This document shows positions 35,346-48,432 of a stretch of DNA of 64,000 bases, in pieces (the first letter of the stretch is position 1; each line of letters begins with the position of its first letter). The position numbers and the translations under genes were made by a program. The stretch lies in assembly GCF_011075055.1 (NCBI RefSeq), contig NC_058153.1, forward strand, positions 5,828,001-5,892,000, in the 5' to 3' direction. A model generated the notes under the pieces. It was not told where the DNA came from. It worked only from the letters and a program-made list of their open reading frames with translations, and searched no databases. The DNA comes from Mangifera indica (Eukaryota > Streptophyta > Magnoliopsida > Sapindales > Anacardiaceae).

Positions 35346-36205
35346 AAAGTTAAAATTATCCGAAAAAATCAAAAACGGGCCCAAAAACAAGGTTCTGTTC
35401 TGGCTCCTTCATTGTAGAAAACAGGTTGGTCTGAGCCAATGGGCCCAGTGGTCCTGGTCCTGGTCCAGGTCTATCCTAATGGGGCTATTTTCCCACCTTT
35501 GGTTGTTGGGTATTTCAATTATTATTTAATCAAATAAGGGAAAAATTAATTTACATCATATGATAAAATATAATATAAATGACTTTAAAGCAAACTTAGG
35601 GAGATGGATCTACAACTTAACAAGTCATAATGGTGATAATTTGCATTCAATAAGCCTTGCATCTCCTCATGTTATTTTGTAGTTAAATATTTAATTAAAT
35701 ATAAAAAATAATATATTATTATGTAATTAAATATTATTATTATATATTTAATTTAAAATTATTATAACATGTAAATACTCAGTTGAATACTAATTTTATT
35801 AATCCTTACTTATTGTTTGAGTTGTACTTCAGAACGTCTTTTGTTGTCTAATCCCTCAGTCTATAAACGTTAAGCAAGTCCAAATCCGTCCTAAACTTAA
35901 TAAAAAGCAAGCATAGAAATTGTTCAGACAACAGAACGGCCAATGAACAATAGAGGCCATGTCTCAAGACAGTACGCTCCACATAACAATTAAGTATATT
36001 CTCAAATATTCTAAATTCAACTTAATTGAAGCCACAAACCAGGTGTTTCGTGGCCACCTCAGCCACCTCCAGTCGTCGCAAACTTTGTCATGCTGTGACA
36101 TGGCTTCCCTCTTCTCAACTAAAACAAGCAAAACACTAAATACCACTCTCTACTTTCCCTATATTTCCTATACCTTCGTCTAAACTACACTCTAAGCACA
36201 AGGAA
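35346..36205 (+). promoter_or_regulatory. Intergenic region upstream of the PHT4 gene
   Basis: Between the V-PPase 3' flank and the PHT4 ATG. No coding support. 36100-36205 has a pyrimidine-rich, leader-like sequence (CTACTTTCCCTATATTTCC). I could not place a TATA box with confidence. Confidence 0.35.
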
Positions 36206-39200
36206 ATGGCTAGACTTACACCCGCCGACAACTTTTTTTTTCTTTCTAATACTACAAGCTCTCAGAGCTTTGTCTCTTGCAATCCCACTTCATTCAACCG
36301 CCGTCGTTTTGATTTATTTCCTTCTAAACAGTGTTTGAGGTTCAGAGTTTTATGTGGCATCAAAGAGAAGGAAAATGTGAGAGAGGCTGGCAAGTTTGAT
36401 GGAGTACTTACTGGTCTACGAGTAGATGAACTTGAGGGAGCGAGTTCAGTTTCAGAATCGGAGGATGAATTAGGTCGCTCTAGCGGGTCCGGAGAAGTGG
36501 GTTTTGATTGGAATTGGCCACCGTGGAAGGATATTCCTCAGAGATATAAACTTATTGGAACAACTGCGCTTGCGTTTGTTATCTGTAACATGGATAAGGT
36601 TGTTCTCTGTTCACTTTTTCTCAGGTATTTTTACAAGCATGTTATATGGTATTTGTGCATAGTAAAATTTACAAACATATATTAGCCTTCCTCCGCTATA
36701 ATTTAAATACTGCATATATTTGTTTGTCTTTGTTGATGCTGCCTCAATCCACATATAATAGTACAACATTTAAACTATGAGGTATTGTCCGCTCCAGATT
36801 ATGTTGGCCTCACAAGTTTTACCCTTCTCGCGAAGGCGAGAGAGACAATAGGTTTATATTGAACTAAGACCCTCGGCTCGTATTTGATGTGAGGATTTTG
36901 ATATCAACACAACCTTTCGGTTGAGGGGCTTTGGGAGAGTATTTTGCATTGTCCCACAAACGAGTTCATTGTTGATATTGATTCAATCCAAGCATACGGG
37001 GCCACTATTGATGTTGCCCTGATCCGAGCATAGCTGACCACTTGAAGTCGCGAGATATTGTCTTCACAGTTTTTTTGGTAGAAGGCACATCGCGAGGGTG
37101 ACAAAAGTTTATATTGACAAAAGGCCCTCAACTCTTGTTTGATGTGGACTTTTTGGCATCAACATAGCCCTCAATCGATGGCCAAAAATGGTGTCACTAA
37201 TGATATTGCCTCTATCTGCAGATGATAGGACATTTGAAGCTACAAGGTATTATTTGTTTTAGCATTCATTGGTCTCACTATTTTGCCCGACACCTTAAGA
37301 GAGAGAGAGAGAGACAGTGGTTTTATATCGACATAAGACCTTTGACTCCTATTCGATGTGTGATTTTATCATCAACAATCTTACTATTCCTATGTCAAAT
37401 GCTAAGGGATCACAACATGACAAATGATAACTTCATTGCTTTTCATGTTCTCTGAAAGTAGTTAGGCTTCAGGATGATACGGGTGGCCTACCAATTTGAA
37501 TTATCTGAGCAATTAATGTTAACCATTGTAATATTCATGATCATAACATAAATATTTATTGGATGTTCTTGCAATTAGGGTTTCCATGCCATGGGTTAAA
37601 AGTTGAAAGAGTCCATATATAAGTGTTGCTTGTTTGGTACTTAGGTTTTTGTGTTTCATTTTGAGTCCATTCTAATTGGTTTATTAACTTTTGTAGGTGA
37701 ATTTGAGCATTGCAATAATTCCAATGTCACACCAGTTTGGTTGGAATTCATCAATGGCTGGATTGGTTCAATCATCCTTCTTTTGGGGTTATGCATTGAG
37801 TCAACTACCCGGAGGATGGCTTGCCAAGATATTCGGTGGGAGGTTTGTTTTCAAAGACTTGGTTTACTTTTACACTATTTTATTATCTATGCTTGCGATC
37901 AAAAGCATTGTTTCTGATACGAACCTTAGGAGAACCACACCTCAAAAGCTAGCTATTGAGATGGGAGAGCCCAAGACCATATAAACCCCACACTAGTTGC
38001 CCATACTTTCCAATGTGGGATCCAAGTCTCATACCTTGCACTTGGGATCTTAACATACCACCACGCTCCGCAGCCCCGGCGCCCACGCGGGCTGGCTGTG
38101 CGCTAGCTCCCTGCTAGCCCCGGGCAAACACTGCAATGCCGGCATCACCACCCGCGCTACACGATTGCAACTGGGAGACGTGGTGATGGCTCTGATACCA
38201 AATGATACGAACCTTAGGAGAACCACACCTCAAAAGCTAGCTATTGAGATGGGAGAGCCCAAGACCATATAAACCCCACACTAGTTGTCCATACTTTCCA
38301 ATGTGGGATTTAAGTCCCATATCTTGCATTTGAGATCTTAACAGTTTCTCATCATACAATTGTAAACTTTGTTGTCCTTTTTCATAATAGATACAAAAAT
38401 CAGGTTTTTATTATTTTAAAGATGAGAAATAGGTTGGATGCATGATTTTCATAATCAACAAAGAGATAATTATTAGTTTCTTAAATGCTCAAGTTTAGAT
38501 ATTCATGGGCCAATTTAGGTTTTGACTATATTCAATGTTACATACTAAGGGATCAGAACGATTGAATAGGTTTTTTTATCAATTTACCAATCAATCCCAA
38601 TTTCAATCGAATTTACCATAGTTCAATCCCGTCATGTACATCAACTACACATAATTAATGATGCTTTAATTAGTATGAAAATATTAAAAAAAAAAAATCA
38701 TTTAAAAAAATGATCTTGATGTGTCTTAAAAGCTTTCTATCTTTCTCTCTACGTTGCCAATGGTTTGTGTTATGCCAAGAGTTGGGAAATATTAGACTTA
38801 ATCTATATGAAGGACATTTCATTTCAAGGGAAAAATCTTAGACTAGGGACTTAGGAGGAAAAAATGACAAATGAAAGAGAACCTAAAATAATAGGGATAT
38901 TGGTGGTTGTACGAGTGTATAGCAATGTAATTAGACAATGTGTTGGTGGGTTGTTATTATTTGCAGTAATTAATGCCCAGAATAGTGGAATGTGTATTGG
39001 GAATAGAGTGCGCTTTTAATAATAGTAATTATTTAGCATAGTCTTACTCATGCAAGCTATTCATCAAAGCTCATGAATTAGAAGATTTTATCAATAGCAT
39101 TAAAGGACAACGTTTGGGAACTGGAGAACTCCCTAGTTATGTCGTGGCTCATCAACTCCATGAAGCCAAGGATTTCTCGTAGATACTTACTACTTGACTG

Positions 39201-42200
39201 TAACAAAGATTTGGAATGTTGTAATATTAAACTTACTCAAAGGCTAAGAATGATGCCCAAATTTATGAACTTAGGAAGAAATTTCATGAGTCCAAACAAG
39301 GAGAATTGATTGTCACTTAGTTATGTTGAATCAACCAACTTATAGTAGGAATTGTACTTTTGTTAGGACATACAAGTCAATTGCCCTAACGATGCATCTA
39401 CAATTCGGAAGATAGTGGACTAAGAAGGGGTGTTTTATTTTTATTGTTGGTCTCAACATGGGGCATAACCAAATTCAGGTTCAAGTTCAAGTCCTTAGTC
39501 GTGACCCCTTTCTCTGTTTTCATCAAACTTTCTCTTATGTACAATAAGAGGAAAGTCATAGAAGTTCTATGTTCTACTCCAATCCAACTGAACAATTTAT
39601 GTTGGTTGTTACCAATTAAAATAGGACAAGTCAATAAATCCAAGTGCATCAAAGGATCATCTCAGGTGCAATTATTATGAAAAACCAAGACACACAAAAG
39701 ATTGTAGTCGTTAGCTTTATAGACGACTAAACAAGAAACGTGGATGAAAGAATAATGACCCTAAACACCAAGCTAACCTGGCCAATGCTAACATCATCAT
39801 AATAGTTGAATCACATATCGTATTGTGTATTGTATTGTGTCGTACAATACATCCATTGTATGATGAGGTGTCCTTCCTCATGTGTATCATAAAGTGTCCT
39901 TTTTATCATACTTTCTCTTATGTACAATATGAATTTGGAAACAAGTTGACGTATCCTTCCTCATATGTATTATACAGTGGATGTACAGTCTAGATTCATA
40001 TTGTACAGTGAACGTATCATGAGGTGTCCTTTTTATCTTCCTTGTCCTCAATAGATATTCCAAAAGATTGGAAACAAGTTGTTAATGATCCAAATTGGAA
40101 AAGTGCAATGGTTGAAGAAATGAAAGCTTTAACGAAGAAAAGACTTAGGAGCTCACTTCACTTTCTCATTGGAAGAAAGTTATGGGGTGTAAATGGGTCT
40201 ATACGGTTAAGTACAAATCTTATAGGAGCATTGAAAGATTTAAAGCTAGAGGGGTTGCCAAGGGTTTTACTTAAACCTTTGGAATTGATTGTGATGAATC
40301 AATTGTTCCAGCGTTAAAGATGAGCTCTATTAGGATAATTTTTTCTTGTGTAGTTAACATTGATTGGGAATTGTGTTAGTTGGACGTGAAGAATGTATTT
40401 TTTCTTGAAAACACAGAAAAGAAAGTTGACATGGGCATTCCTCCAAGATTTTCTTGTTCTCAAATTGTTGAGAAAGAGTACAGGTTATAAAAGGTCTGGT
40501 ATGGCTTGAAGTAATGAATACGAGCCTAGTTTAAAAGATTCAATGTTGTCATGATCAAGTTTGGATATAAGTAGAGCAATGCAAATCACACAATGTTCAT
40601 TAAACATCACAATAAGAAAGTTTCAATTTTAATTATGTATGTTCATGATATTAGGGTGACTGAGAATGATTCAATTGAAATAACCAAACTTAAAAGACAT
40701 CTTGCCAAGGAATTTGAAATTAAAAACCTTAGGAAGTTAAAATGTTTTCTTGGTATTGAGCTAGCTTGATATAAGAAGGGAATTTTCATCTCCCAAAGGA
40801 AATATATCCTCGATCTTCTCAAGGAAGCCAATATGATCGGATGCAAACTAGTTGATTCACTTATTGAGGCCTATCATCAGCTGGAGATATCTAAAGGTGA
40901 AAATGTGGATGTCAAGAGGGATCAAAAGCTTGTTAGTAAGCTTAACTATCTTTCACACACAAGACTTAAAATATCCTATGTTGTAGGGCTAATAAGAGAA
41001 TTTATGTAGGAGCTTAAATGTTTATAGGATTTTGAGATATCTAAAATCTGCTCCAAGAAAGGACCTTATTTATGAATTGAGGGTTACTCCGATGCGAATT
41101 GGCCTAGTTCTATTGATGATGGAAGGTCAACATCAAGTTATTGTAGATTCATTGAGGGAATTATTACGTGGAGGTGTAGAAAACAATCAATTATTGCAAG
41201 ATCAAGTGATAAGGTTGAGTATAAGGCCTTGGTAGCTGGTGTTTGTGAGATACTTTGGCTGAAGAAGCTTTTGGATAAACTGAAGTTGACTGAAGAAAGA
41301 CCTTTTACTCTTTATTGTGATAACAAGGCTTTGATCAACATTACAAACAATCCAGTGCAATATGACCATATCAAACATATCGAGATTGACTGACACTTCA
41401 TCAAGGAGAAGCTAACTCAGAGACTACTTTGTATTCCAGTTGTTAAATCAAACATTAGCTAATGTTCTCACAAAGGGGTTCAACTCTATCTTTTTTCATT
41501 CTCTTGTATGCAAGATGAGCATGAGGAGCATATATGCTCCATTTTGAGAGGGAGTGTTGGTGGGCAATGTTTTTGTGGGCTGTTATTAGCTGCAGTAATT
41601 AATGCCTAGAACTGTGGGATGCATATTAGAAATAGAATGTGCTTTGAATGTGCCTTAAAATTAGGTAGACGGGTTAGGGTGTCTGGTGTATCTATAGGTC
41701 CTATTGCAGTATATTTGAAGGTGAGTTGATAAGAAAAAGAAGATTCTTATTCTCGACAAAACTATAAAATGTTTGCTGCATTCTTGGTATTATGGCAATA
41801 GACTGACTTAATATTTCTTGGCTGGCAAGGTGTTTCTTGTTATGGTGAGAAGCATCCTGTCTAAATGGTGCATTTCTACCAAGACAATGCGACAACACAC
41901 AACTCAATTCTGGAAATTACTGTTTATATGGCACAACATCAATTTGTCTTTCAATTTTAACCAATCAAATGACCTCCAAATCATGCAAATTATATATCAT
42001 TGGAAAAGGCATTCAGAGAGCTTTCTAATGGTATATAATATCAATCACAACTCAATCAACAAGGCATTCAAAACTTGTTTCAAAGTTTGCTGGCAAAAAT
42101 TGGAAATTGCAAAATCATGCACTGTGAACAGTATCCGAGGCATACAACACACTTTCACACCTTCACACTTTGGATTTCAAGGGTAACAAGAAAATTAACC

Positions 42201-45200
42201 AAGGCATAAAGGAAAGTTCTACCAACCTTGGGGTCTTCCACCACCAATTCTTCCACCAAGAATGAATTGGATAAAGGAAAATGGAGAAAGCCAACAAAGC
42301 TTTGCTTCAAACTTTTATTATATCAAATTGCCTAAAATCTTACAAAAGCAAGGCCACCCTTTATATAGGGAAGAAGTGGCAGCAAAGTTGGACTTTCCAA
42401 TACAAAATCTATTCATTTTTTAATACAAAAATCCCTTGAATTAAGCTAAGCCATACCTCTTAGTTGCTAAAGACAAAAAGTGAGTTGCCTTTTCCCTAAA
42501 TCTAGGAACCATGTCTCCTAGCTTTGTAACTAAGTTTCTATCTAGTTCTAAGCCAACTAAATACACAAGTTTGAGTTAAAATGGGCTTGGAAAGGCACCA
42601 TGTAAAGCTTATTTTAGGCCAAAAGAGCAAACTACTCAAGGGATTCTTGAGTCCAACTAATAAGGCTATGCCCAAAAGTGAAGTTGGGCCAAAATTGAAG
42701 GTGCAATGCTTCCTTTGGCTTGGGATTTGCTAGAACTTCATTCTTCTTGGCTTCAAAGGCTGCATGGAGACTTGAGGATGGCTTGGAACCCAAAAATGAC
42801 AATGGAGCCGTGTATACATCACTAAAGCTTACTTGGAAGAAACGTGCTGCATAAACAACTATAACATAAATAATTTTCATTTTATTCAATTGCCTACTTT
42901 ATTTATGTAAATAAATAAATAACTGTTGTTTAGGTTCAACAAAATACCAGGAAAAACTGATATTTTATATAGACAGCTTTCCATTCTTGTTCTAAACAAA
43001 TTTTTTATTACATAGGAAATTGCAGATTGCATTTTGACTGAGCAAAAGAAATAAGTTGTTTGTTACATGCTCTATGTCACATACACCAAAAACAATTATA
43101 ATTAAATAAGAAGAAAAAAACTGGTAATTTGCTTTTGCTTGCTGCTGTAATAGCGAACAGTAATCTTTAAGTTATATGCTTCTGCTGCAGAAAAGTTCTT
43201 GAGTATGGAGTGCTGACTTGGTCCCTGGCTACAGCACTTGTACCTCTTCTTGCTGGATTTATGCCCGGACTAGTCCTGTCACGCATTCTGGTATTTTGGT
43301 CTTCAAATTCTATTATTGTAGTCTAACTTGAGTAAACATCTTTTGCATTTCATCCCTTTGCAATGCTCCTATTTATGTGTTAATAATGTGTGATTGGTCT
43401 TGTTGAATGTTAAAACTTTTCATGCCAACCATCATGTTCATTTATGCATCCTGCACGGCAGTTCAGTAAGTTATCTTGTTTTCTCCCTTTGTCCACAAAA
43501 TCATCCATCTCTGAGTCTGATGTCTTAAATGTTAGCTTTATTTTCCTTTGCCATAACTGACCATTTACTTTTTTATCTCTTTAAAACTAGGTTGGAATAG
43601 GAGAAGGTGTTTCCCCATCAGCCGCTACCGACCTTATAGCCAGGCAAGTATGACCTACAAAGTACCGAGAATGCTATTTCATTAACCATTTCACTAAATT
43701 TTTAAATTTTTACACTCTCCTACTGAAATATATCAAAAGCTTTTCCTAGATTTTTCCTTAAGAGAAAATAAAGCAGCTGATACCATTTGAACTTAGGTCA
43801 AACCTCAAGTGAGGAAACTCCGGTTGATTTTCATCTTGTTATATAATCTTGTAATGTTGATAATTGTTTGGCTGTTAATATGATAATATTTTAAATTTAT
43901 AATTCAGTCTTGCCAAAGAGCTAACTTATGGTACTCTTTACATGCCACTTGATTTATTGGCTTTTGTCCCATGCAACATGCAGGTTTATACCTTTGGAAG
44001 AGCGGTCTCGTGCTGTATCCTTTGTCTTTAGTGGGCTCAGTGTTGGCAGTGTTACAGGGTATGTTATGTTCAAATCCTGTGTTGGGTTGATACAAGACTT
44101 GCTTCATCTTGGACAAGTTCCTGATAGTAACCTTGCTTTTAGAATTCACAAGAGGCAAACATCTGACTGTCAAAATTGAAATTTTCAAAGGCTACACAAG
44201 TAATTTTTGTCTGAAATTTGTGCAAAAATTATATATAATGTAGAGTTTGTGCTTACACTTTTATAAATCCCAAGAGTTTATCCATTTTAACTGCAGTCCA
44301 CAAGTTCCCCTCATATTCTTTCATGCTATTAGTTATATGTACATAGAATTTTCTGTGGTTTCCTGTTGAGATAGATGTGTATCATTTGATGTAAGTATGG
44401 TGCAAGAGCATTTGGTGAGCCTGTTTCTTTTCCAAATCTTTTCCTCTCTCTTTTTCTCTGTCCTGTAATCTTAATACTAACTACAACATTTGGGCCTTAA
44501 CTTGGAATTTTTTGTTGCCGCTACATTTTATAACAAGTTGAATCTGAAATTGTAACCTGAGAATCTTAGTATCTTATATGGTAAGAAATCCTTAATATGA
44601 GCCAAACTAACAGACATTGGCAGCCAATAAATGGATTTGAGGTCTTATAACTGTAATATTCAACTTAAAATGCTCATTTTGTTGAGCGAATGAGCATTTG
44701 GCCATTAATTATTTCTCATATTAAACAATTTTGCAGGCTTCTTTTGGCTCCTCCCCTTATTCAAAGTCTTGGCTGGGAATCTGTATTTTACATGTTTGGC
44801 TTCCTTGGGATAACATGGTTAGTTACTATTTCTGAACTCAGCCGATTATTGACCTACTTCTGATCCATAATAGCTTTTTCTCTGTGGAAGTATGAAAATT
44901 TTCATTTATGTAAAATGAAAGATAGGTTTCATTGATGTTGCACTCATTGTGCTTGTGAATCTCAATATAAAAACTTCCTTTGTCATTTTGAAGTTCTTTT
45001 TTAAATTTTTTCTGCTATTTTTTTTCCTTATGTGTAGATTTGACTAACTTTTGCTTTGAACCTTGTCATCACCAACAAACATTGAAGGTTTTTAGGGTTT
45101 GAGTTTCTTAAAGAAGGAGAAGCTTTAAACAAGGTTGAAACCATTGCACGTGAGTTCTCTCTCAAATCCTAAACTCTACTTTATAATTTGTTACTTAAAA

Positions 45201-48144
45201 TTGAAAGATGCGCTTTCATCATACAGAAGACAAATTTAGATTAGATTTTTCCTAGATCTGTTTATATCTTTTTCCTGTTAATTTGAAAACTATGTTTGTT
45301 TCAGTTAATATGCTTAAAGGATAGTCTAATATATACTTCTTGAGCGGTATGATTGTCATTATTTTTGTTTTGACTTTATGATTGGCTTCAATGTGAACAA
45401 AAAGTGGAAAGGGTATCCAAAAATTGAAATCATGGACCAAAGATTGTCAAGTTTTCATCCCAAATAAATTTAGGGATGCTACATATGGTCCCCTAGTGAA
45501 CTTCACTAGAAACATTCCCAGTGTATTGAGCCAACTGATAAATAATTGTACTGGTGGTGGTGCATATATTTCAAATTTTAGGACAATTATTCTGTGGACT
45601 ATTTCTGGGATTATTATAATTATTATTTTCATTAGATATCTGCCAATAATTACTATAATATGTTTTAATTCATTTATCCTATTTATCTGTTGTTTTTGTT
45701 AATGATTATGTTCAGATACCTTAACTGTTGTATTTGTTTCATTTTCCCTTAAGTTACCCATGCAGTTATGATCACAAATTTTTTTTCTTTTAATATGATA
45801 GAGTCCCAGTCTATCAATATGGAGAAATCATGGACCACTTCTCTGAAAGAATTGGGTGGATCTTTGAAGGTATGATATAATCTTTTCAGAAATATCGTCT
45901 TTAGCTTAATCTGGGTGTTTGACTGTGTTCTTATTAGTAGTTGTACTCCACTATTTCTGAATTGTTATCAAATATCCAAGCTGGGTGATAATGTTAGTTT
46001 GAGGCACAATAGACAGATCCTGATGTTTGTCAGGGTGTTCAAATTCAAATGAATATGATTTGGTTTGTGTTGATTATTTTAGCATCTTATTGCTAATCTG
46101 GAAGATCTTAGATTTTTCCCCGGCTGAATTTGGAGGGCAGATCCTGGTTCTAGCTTATTAACTTCCACTGACTTGTTAATTTACCTCTGTGCATCTTCCC
46201 AAAAAATCAGAATAAATTTCAGAATTCAATCAATTTAACTAGATGAATAGGTGCAGAAATCAAAAGAGCAAATGGTTGGAAAATGCACTAGGAGGGTATT
46301 TCATTAATAAGTTGAGGAAACACAAACTCCAATTGAGAATTATGTTGATAAATTCCTCAAGCAGAGTAGAATATAGAAACAAAAAGACACCACTGAGACA
46401 AATTCAACTAATTGGCGATTCGAAAGGCCAGTGCCCTCCAAAACCAATTTACAAAATTCTAATTTCGCCTTCCGCCACAATTCCCATGCCTTCACCTTTT
46501 ATTCTTTTCTCTAGCAATCCAAAACAGCCACATGATCCCTCTAATTGGGTACTAGAATCTTCCTGATTCATCTTTTTGAAGGCCAGTGTACTTTCATGAT
46601 ACAAATAATAACTGCTATTCTCGCTTAAAAACAAAAAAATCAATAGTGACATCTCTGTGTAGTTTTTGTCCTGTGTGCTGGGTCTCTTGAAAGATCCTTG
46701 TCATTGCCTACGCTTGTTAATTACAATCAATTAGTAATATTCAATTGAATATGATTTGGTTAAAGTTCTTTGATAATTAATAAATTTAATGTTTCCCCTG
46801 AAGTACAAGGGTTTCTTTGGGACAGATGCTGGTCATTTTGGTCTACCTGATTAAGTCTCAGTTGAATTATATAACTGCTTAATTAACATCATAAAATCGA
46901 TGGTTTTTGTTGTATTGGTCGTTCCTGTCTTCCAAGTGTGATTATTTAGCCAAATCATGCTATAGAATTAGAATCTGTACACAAAGTAATGATTTGACAT
47001 CAATGAAGCTCAAAAATGCTCTTTTCCCAATATATAGGCTTAATAGTTCATGTGAATGCTAGAAACTAGTCTAGAATTTAAACTCAGTGGGCTAATGCAC
47101 AGCTTTGGATGCAACTGTACATTCTTGTCCCCTTTCTGAGCAGATTCCTAATTCTAAATATATTCTTTAATTTCTATTCTTGAAAAATCAACCTCCAAGA
47201 AAAAGGTATGTTTATTCCAATAATTGATCTAGACAACTTGTTATAACTTGCAAGGAAACCAGAGTTCGTGTTTTTGTCATTGTTAGTTTTGATATTGCAA
47301 CTTCTTATTTCTAATGTCATAGGATGAGTACAACCATCATCATGACTTGAAACAAGCATGTTGATTGAACGTGATAATTATTTTAAGCTCTTCATAATAC
47401 TAATAGGATTATTCTTTTATGCTAGACTTTATTTATTGTATCATTTTCTCACTGGCTCGTGTACTAGGATGTACCATGGAAAGCATTTTTCCAAAGTCAA
47501 GCTGTATGGGCAATGATATACACACATTTTTGTGGAAGTTGGGGTCACTACACTTGTCTATCTTGGCTTCCTACTTATTTTAGGTATAATTTTGATTGCT
47601 GACCTTTTTAGTTTTTAATTGGTTGTATTCATGTGACATTGGCTGTTCCAGTAGATTGAGCCAGTGATTTTTCTTGAAAGCTATCTTGTTCAAAAATGAT
47701 CTAATTTTCTCTTAAAGAAGGAAAATGCACAATTTATGAGTATTACAAGTTAAATTAGTATAAAGGAAATACATATGGTTCACGATATGTTGTATAATGA
47801 GTATGAAGTATGTCTTGGAATAAATTTGTATTTCACTTTTGCCTTCTCTTTGAAGACATAATTCTCCTTTATGAACTTTATATGGAAGCTTGGAGTTTAA
47901 GTTTGTTACCTTGTCAACATGAAATAACCGATGCATGTTAAGGAACTAATTTTTGTTTTCTTTTTCTTTCTCAAAATGCTTAGTCCTATCTTTATTTGTA
48001 ATATCACTTAAAAGCATTTAGCATTTGTAATTGTTGCATCTATTTTTTTTTTATGTTATACGCTAGTCAACTAAAAAGAAATCTGACTTCAATCTCTTGC
48101 AATGCAGTGAGGAGCTGAACCTAAATTTGACAGAAGCTGCATGG
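36206..48144 (+). CDS. PHT4-family plastid anion transporter, 5' ten exons
   Basis: Major-facilitator carrier similar to plant chloroplastic PHT4/ANTR proteins, which move phosphate or related anions. Exons: 36206-36598, 37697-37842, 43191-43290, 43591-43643, 43984-44058, 44737-44817, 45088-45149, 45802-45869, 47468-47583, 48108-48144, giving 377 in-frame codons. Residues 1-60 are Ser/Arg-rich, typical of a transit peptide. PPWKDIPQRYKLI precedes the first helix. NMDKVNLSIAIIP spans exons 1-2, then QSSFFWGYALSQLPGGWLA, LVGIGEGVSPSAATDLIA and WGHYTCLSWLPTYF. Intron 4 is GC-AG; the others are GT-AG. The family is about 510-540 residues, so roughly 150 C-terminal residues are missing. Exon 10 ends with donor GTAAGC and no later exon is visible before 64000. 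Exact PHT4 subgroup not assigned (PHT4;3 or PHT4;5-like). Confidence 0.88.
36735..37400. repeat. Three diverged TRIM-like repeats in PHT4 intron 1
   Basis: Three segments (about 36735-36910, 37005-37162 and 37203-37382) each run from a GATGTTGCC-type start, through GAGATATTGTC/GAGGTATTGTC, GCGAGAG and TTTATATTGA to GATGTG...ATCAACA. Spacing differs and each is mutated. They resemble serial LTR relics of a small TRIM family. Confidence 0.55.
37915..38343 (-). mobile_element. TRIM retrotransposon in PHT4 intron 2 (429 bp, GTTTC TSD)
   Basis: Two 141-bp direct repeats (37915-38055 and 38203-38343) begin TGATACGAACC and end ATCTTAACA, differing at about seven positions. Perfect 5-bp target duplication GTTTC (37910-37914 and 38344-38348). 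The 147-bp interior is strikingly GC-rich. At 38188-38200 it carries the complement of TGGTATCAGAGCC, an initiator-Met primer site on the minus strand, and a purine-rich minus-strand stretch next to the other LTR. Non-coding. It lies 72 bp downstream of exon 2. Confidence 0.93.
38349..38940. other. PHT4 intron 2 sequence, nothing recognised
   Basis: AT-rich intronic DNA with no reading frame or repeat I can support. Confidence 0.35.
38941..41850 (+). mobile_element. Degraded Ty1/copia element inside PHT4 intron 2
   Basis: Begins and ends with related LTR starts: TGTTGGTGGG at 38941 and at 41555, both followed by CAGTAATTAATGCC. Internal order on the plus strand: gag-like (39080-39800, with a QIYELRKK block and a weak zinc-knuckle CNYYEKPRHTK), then directly the polymerase N-terminus (40050-40310, DWKQVVNDPNWKSAMVEEM), reverse transcriptase (40320-40850) and RNase H (41075-41400, YSDANW, SSDKVEYKAL, YCDNKAL, HIKHIEID). 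Protease and integrase are missing, so a large internal deletion occurred. Polypurine tract TTTTGAGAGGGAG at 41542-41554. Many stops and frameshifts. The right LTR end is approximate. Confidence 0.85.
41851..43190. other. Remainder of PHT4 intron 2, repeat-derived
   Basis: 41985-42120 has CATTGGAAAAGGCATTCAGAG and GAGCTTTCTAA words related to the tandem units at 1372-1935. The minus-strand frame at 42632-42889 (85 codons) is open but unrecognised. No further exon expected or seen until 43191. Confidence 0.4.
43644..43983 (+). other. GC-AG intron (PHT4 intron 4)
   Basis: The exon ends CCAG and the intron begins GCAAGTATG. The intron ends ACATGCAG. AG|GCAAGT matches the strong consensus seen at the minority of plant introns that use GC donors. 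Using any GT nearby would break the reading frame or delete conserved residues of the AxDLIAR-FIP motif. Confidence 0.85.
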
Positions 48145-48432
48145 GTAAGCCTAAGTGTCTTTGCCTTTTTACTCTACCTGCACATTCGTTGGCAAACTAA
48201 GACATGGAAGAAACGTTTCAAGCATAGTAACTTTCATTCCAACATCTTATATAGGACTGGAAAGTGGAAATATATTAGTTAAATATGTGTCGATATGTAT
48301 ACAAAGAGTCAAAAAGAAAATTTGAATGGGGAAAATTAAATTAAGAAATTCCAGAAAATTGCAGAGGTTTAAAGAGAGAAGAACATAGATTGATGGAGAG
48401 AAGAATTTATTCATTCCATAACATAATAGTTC

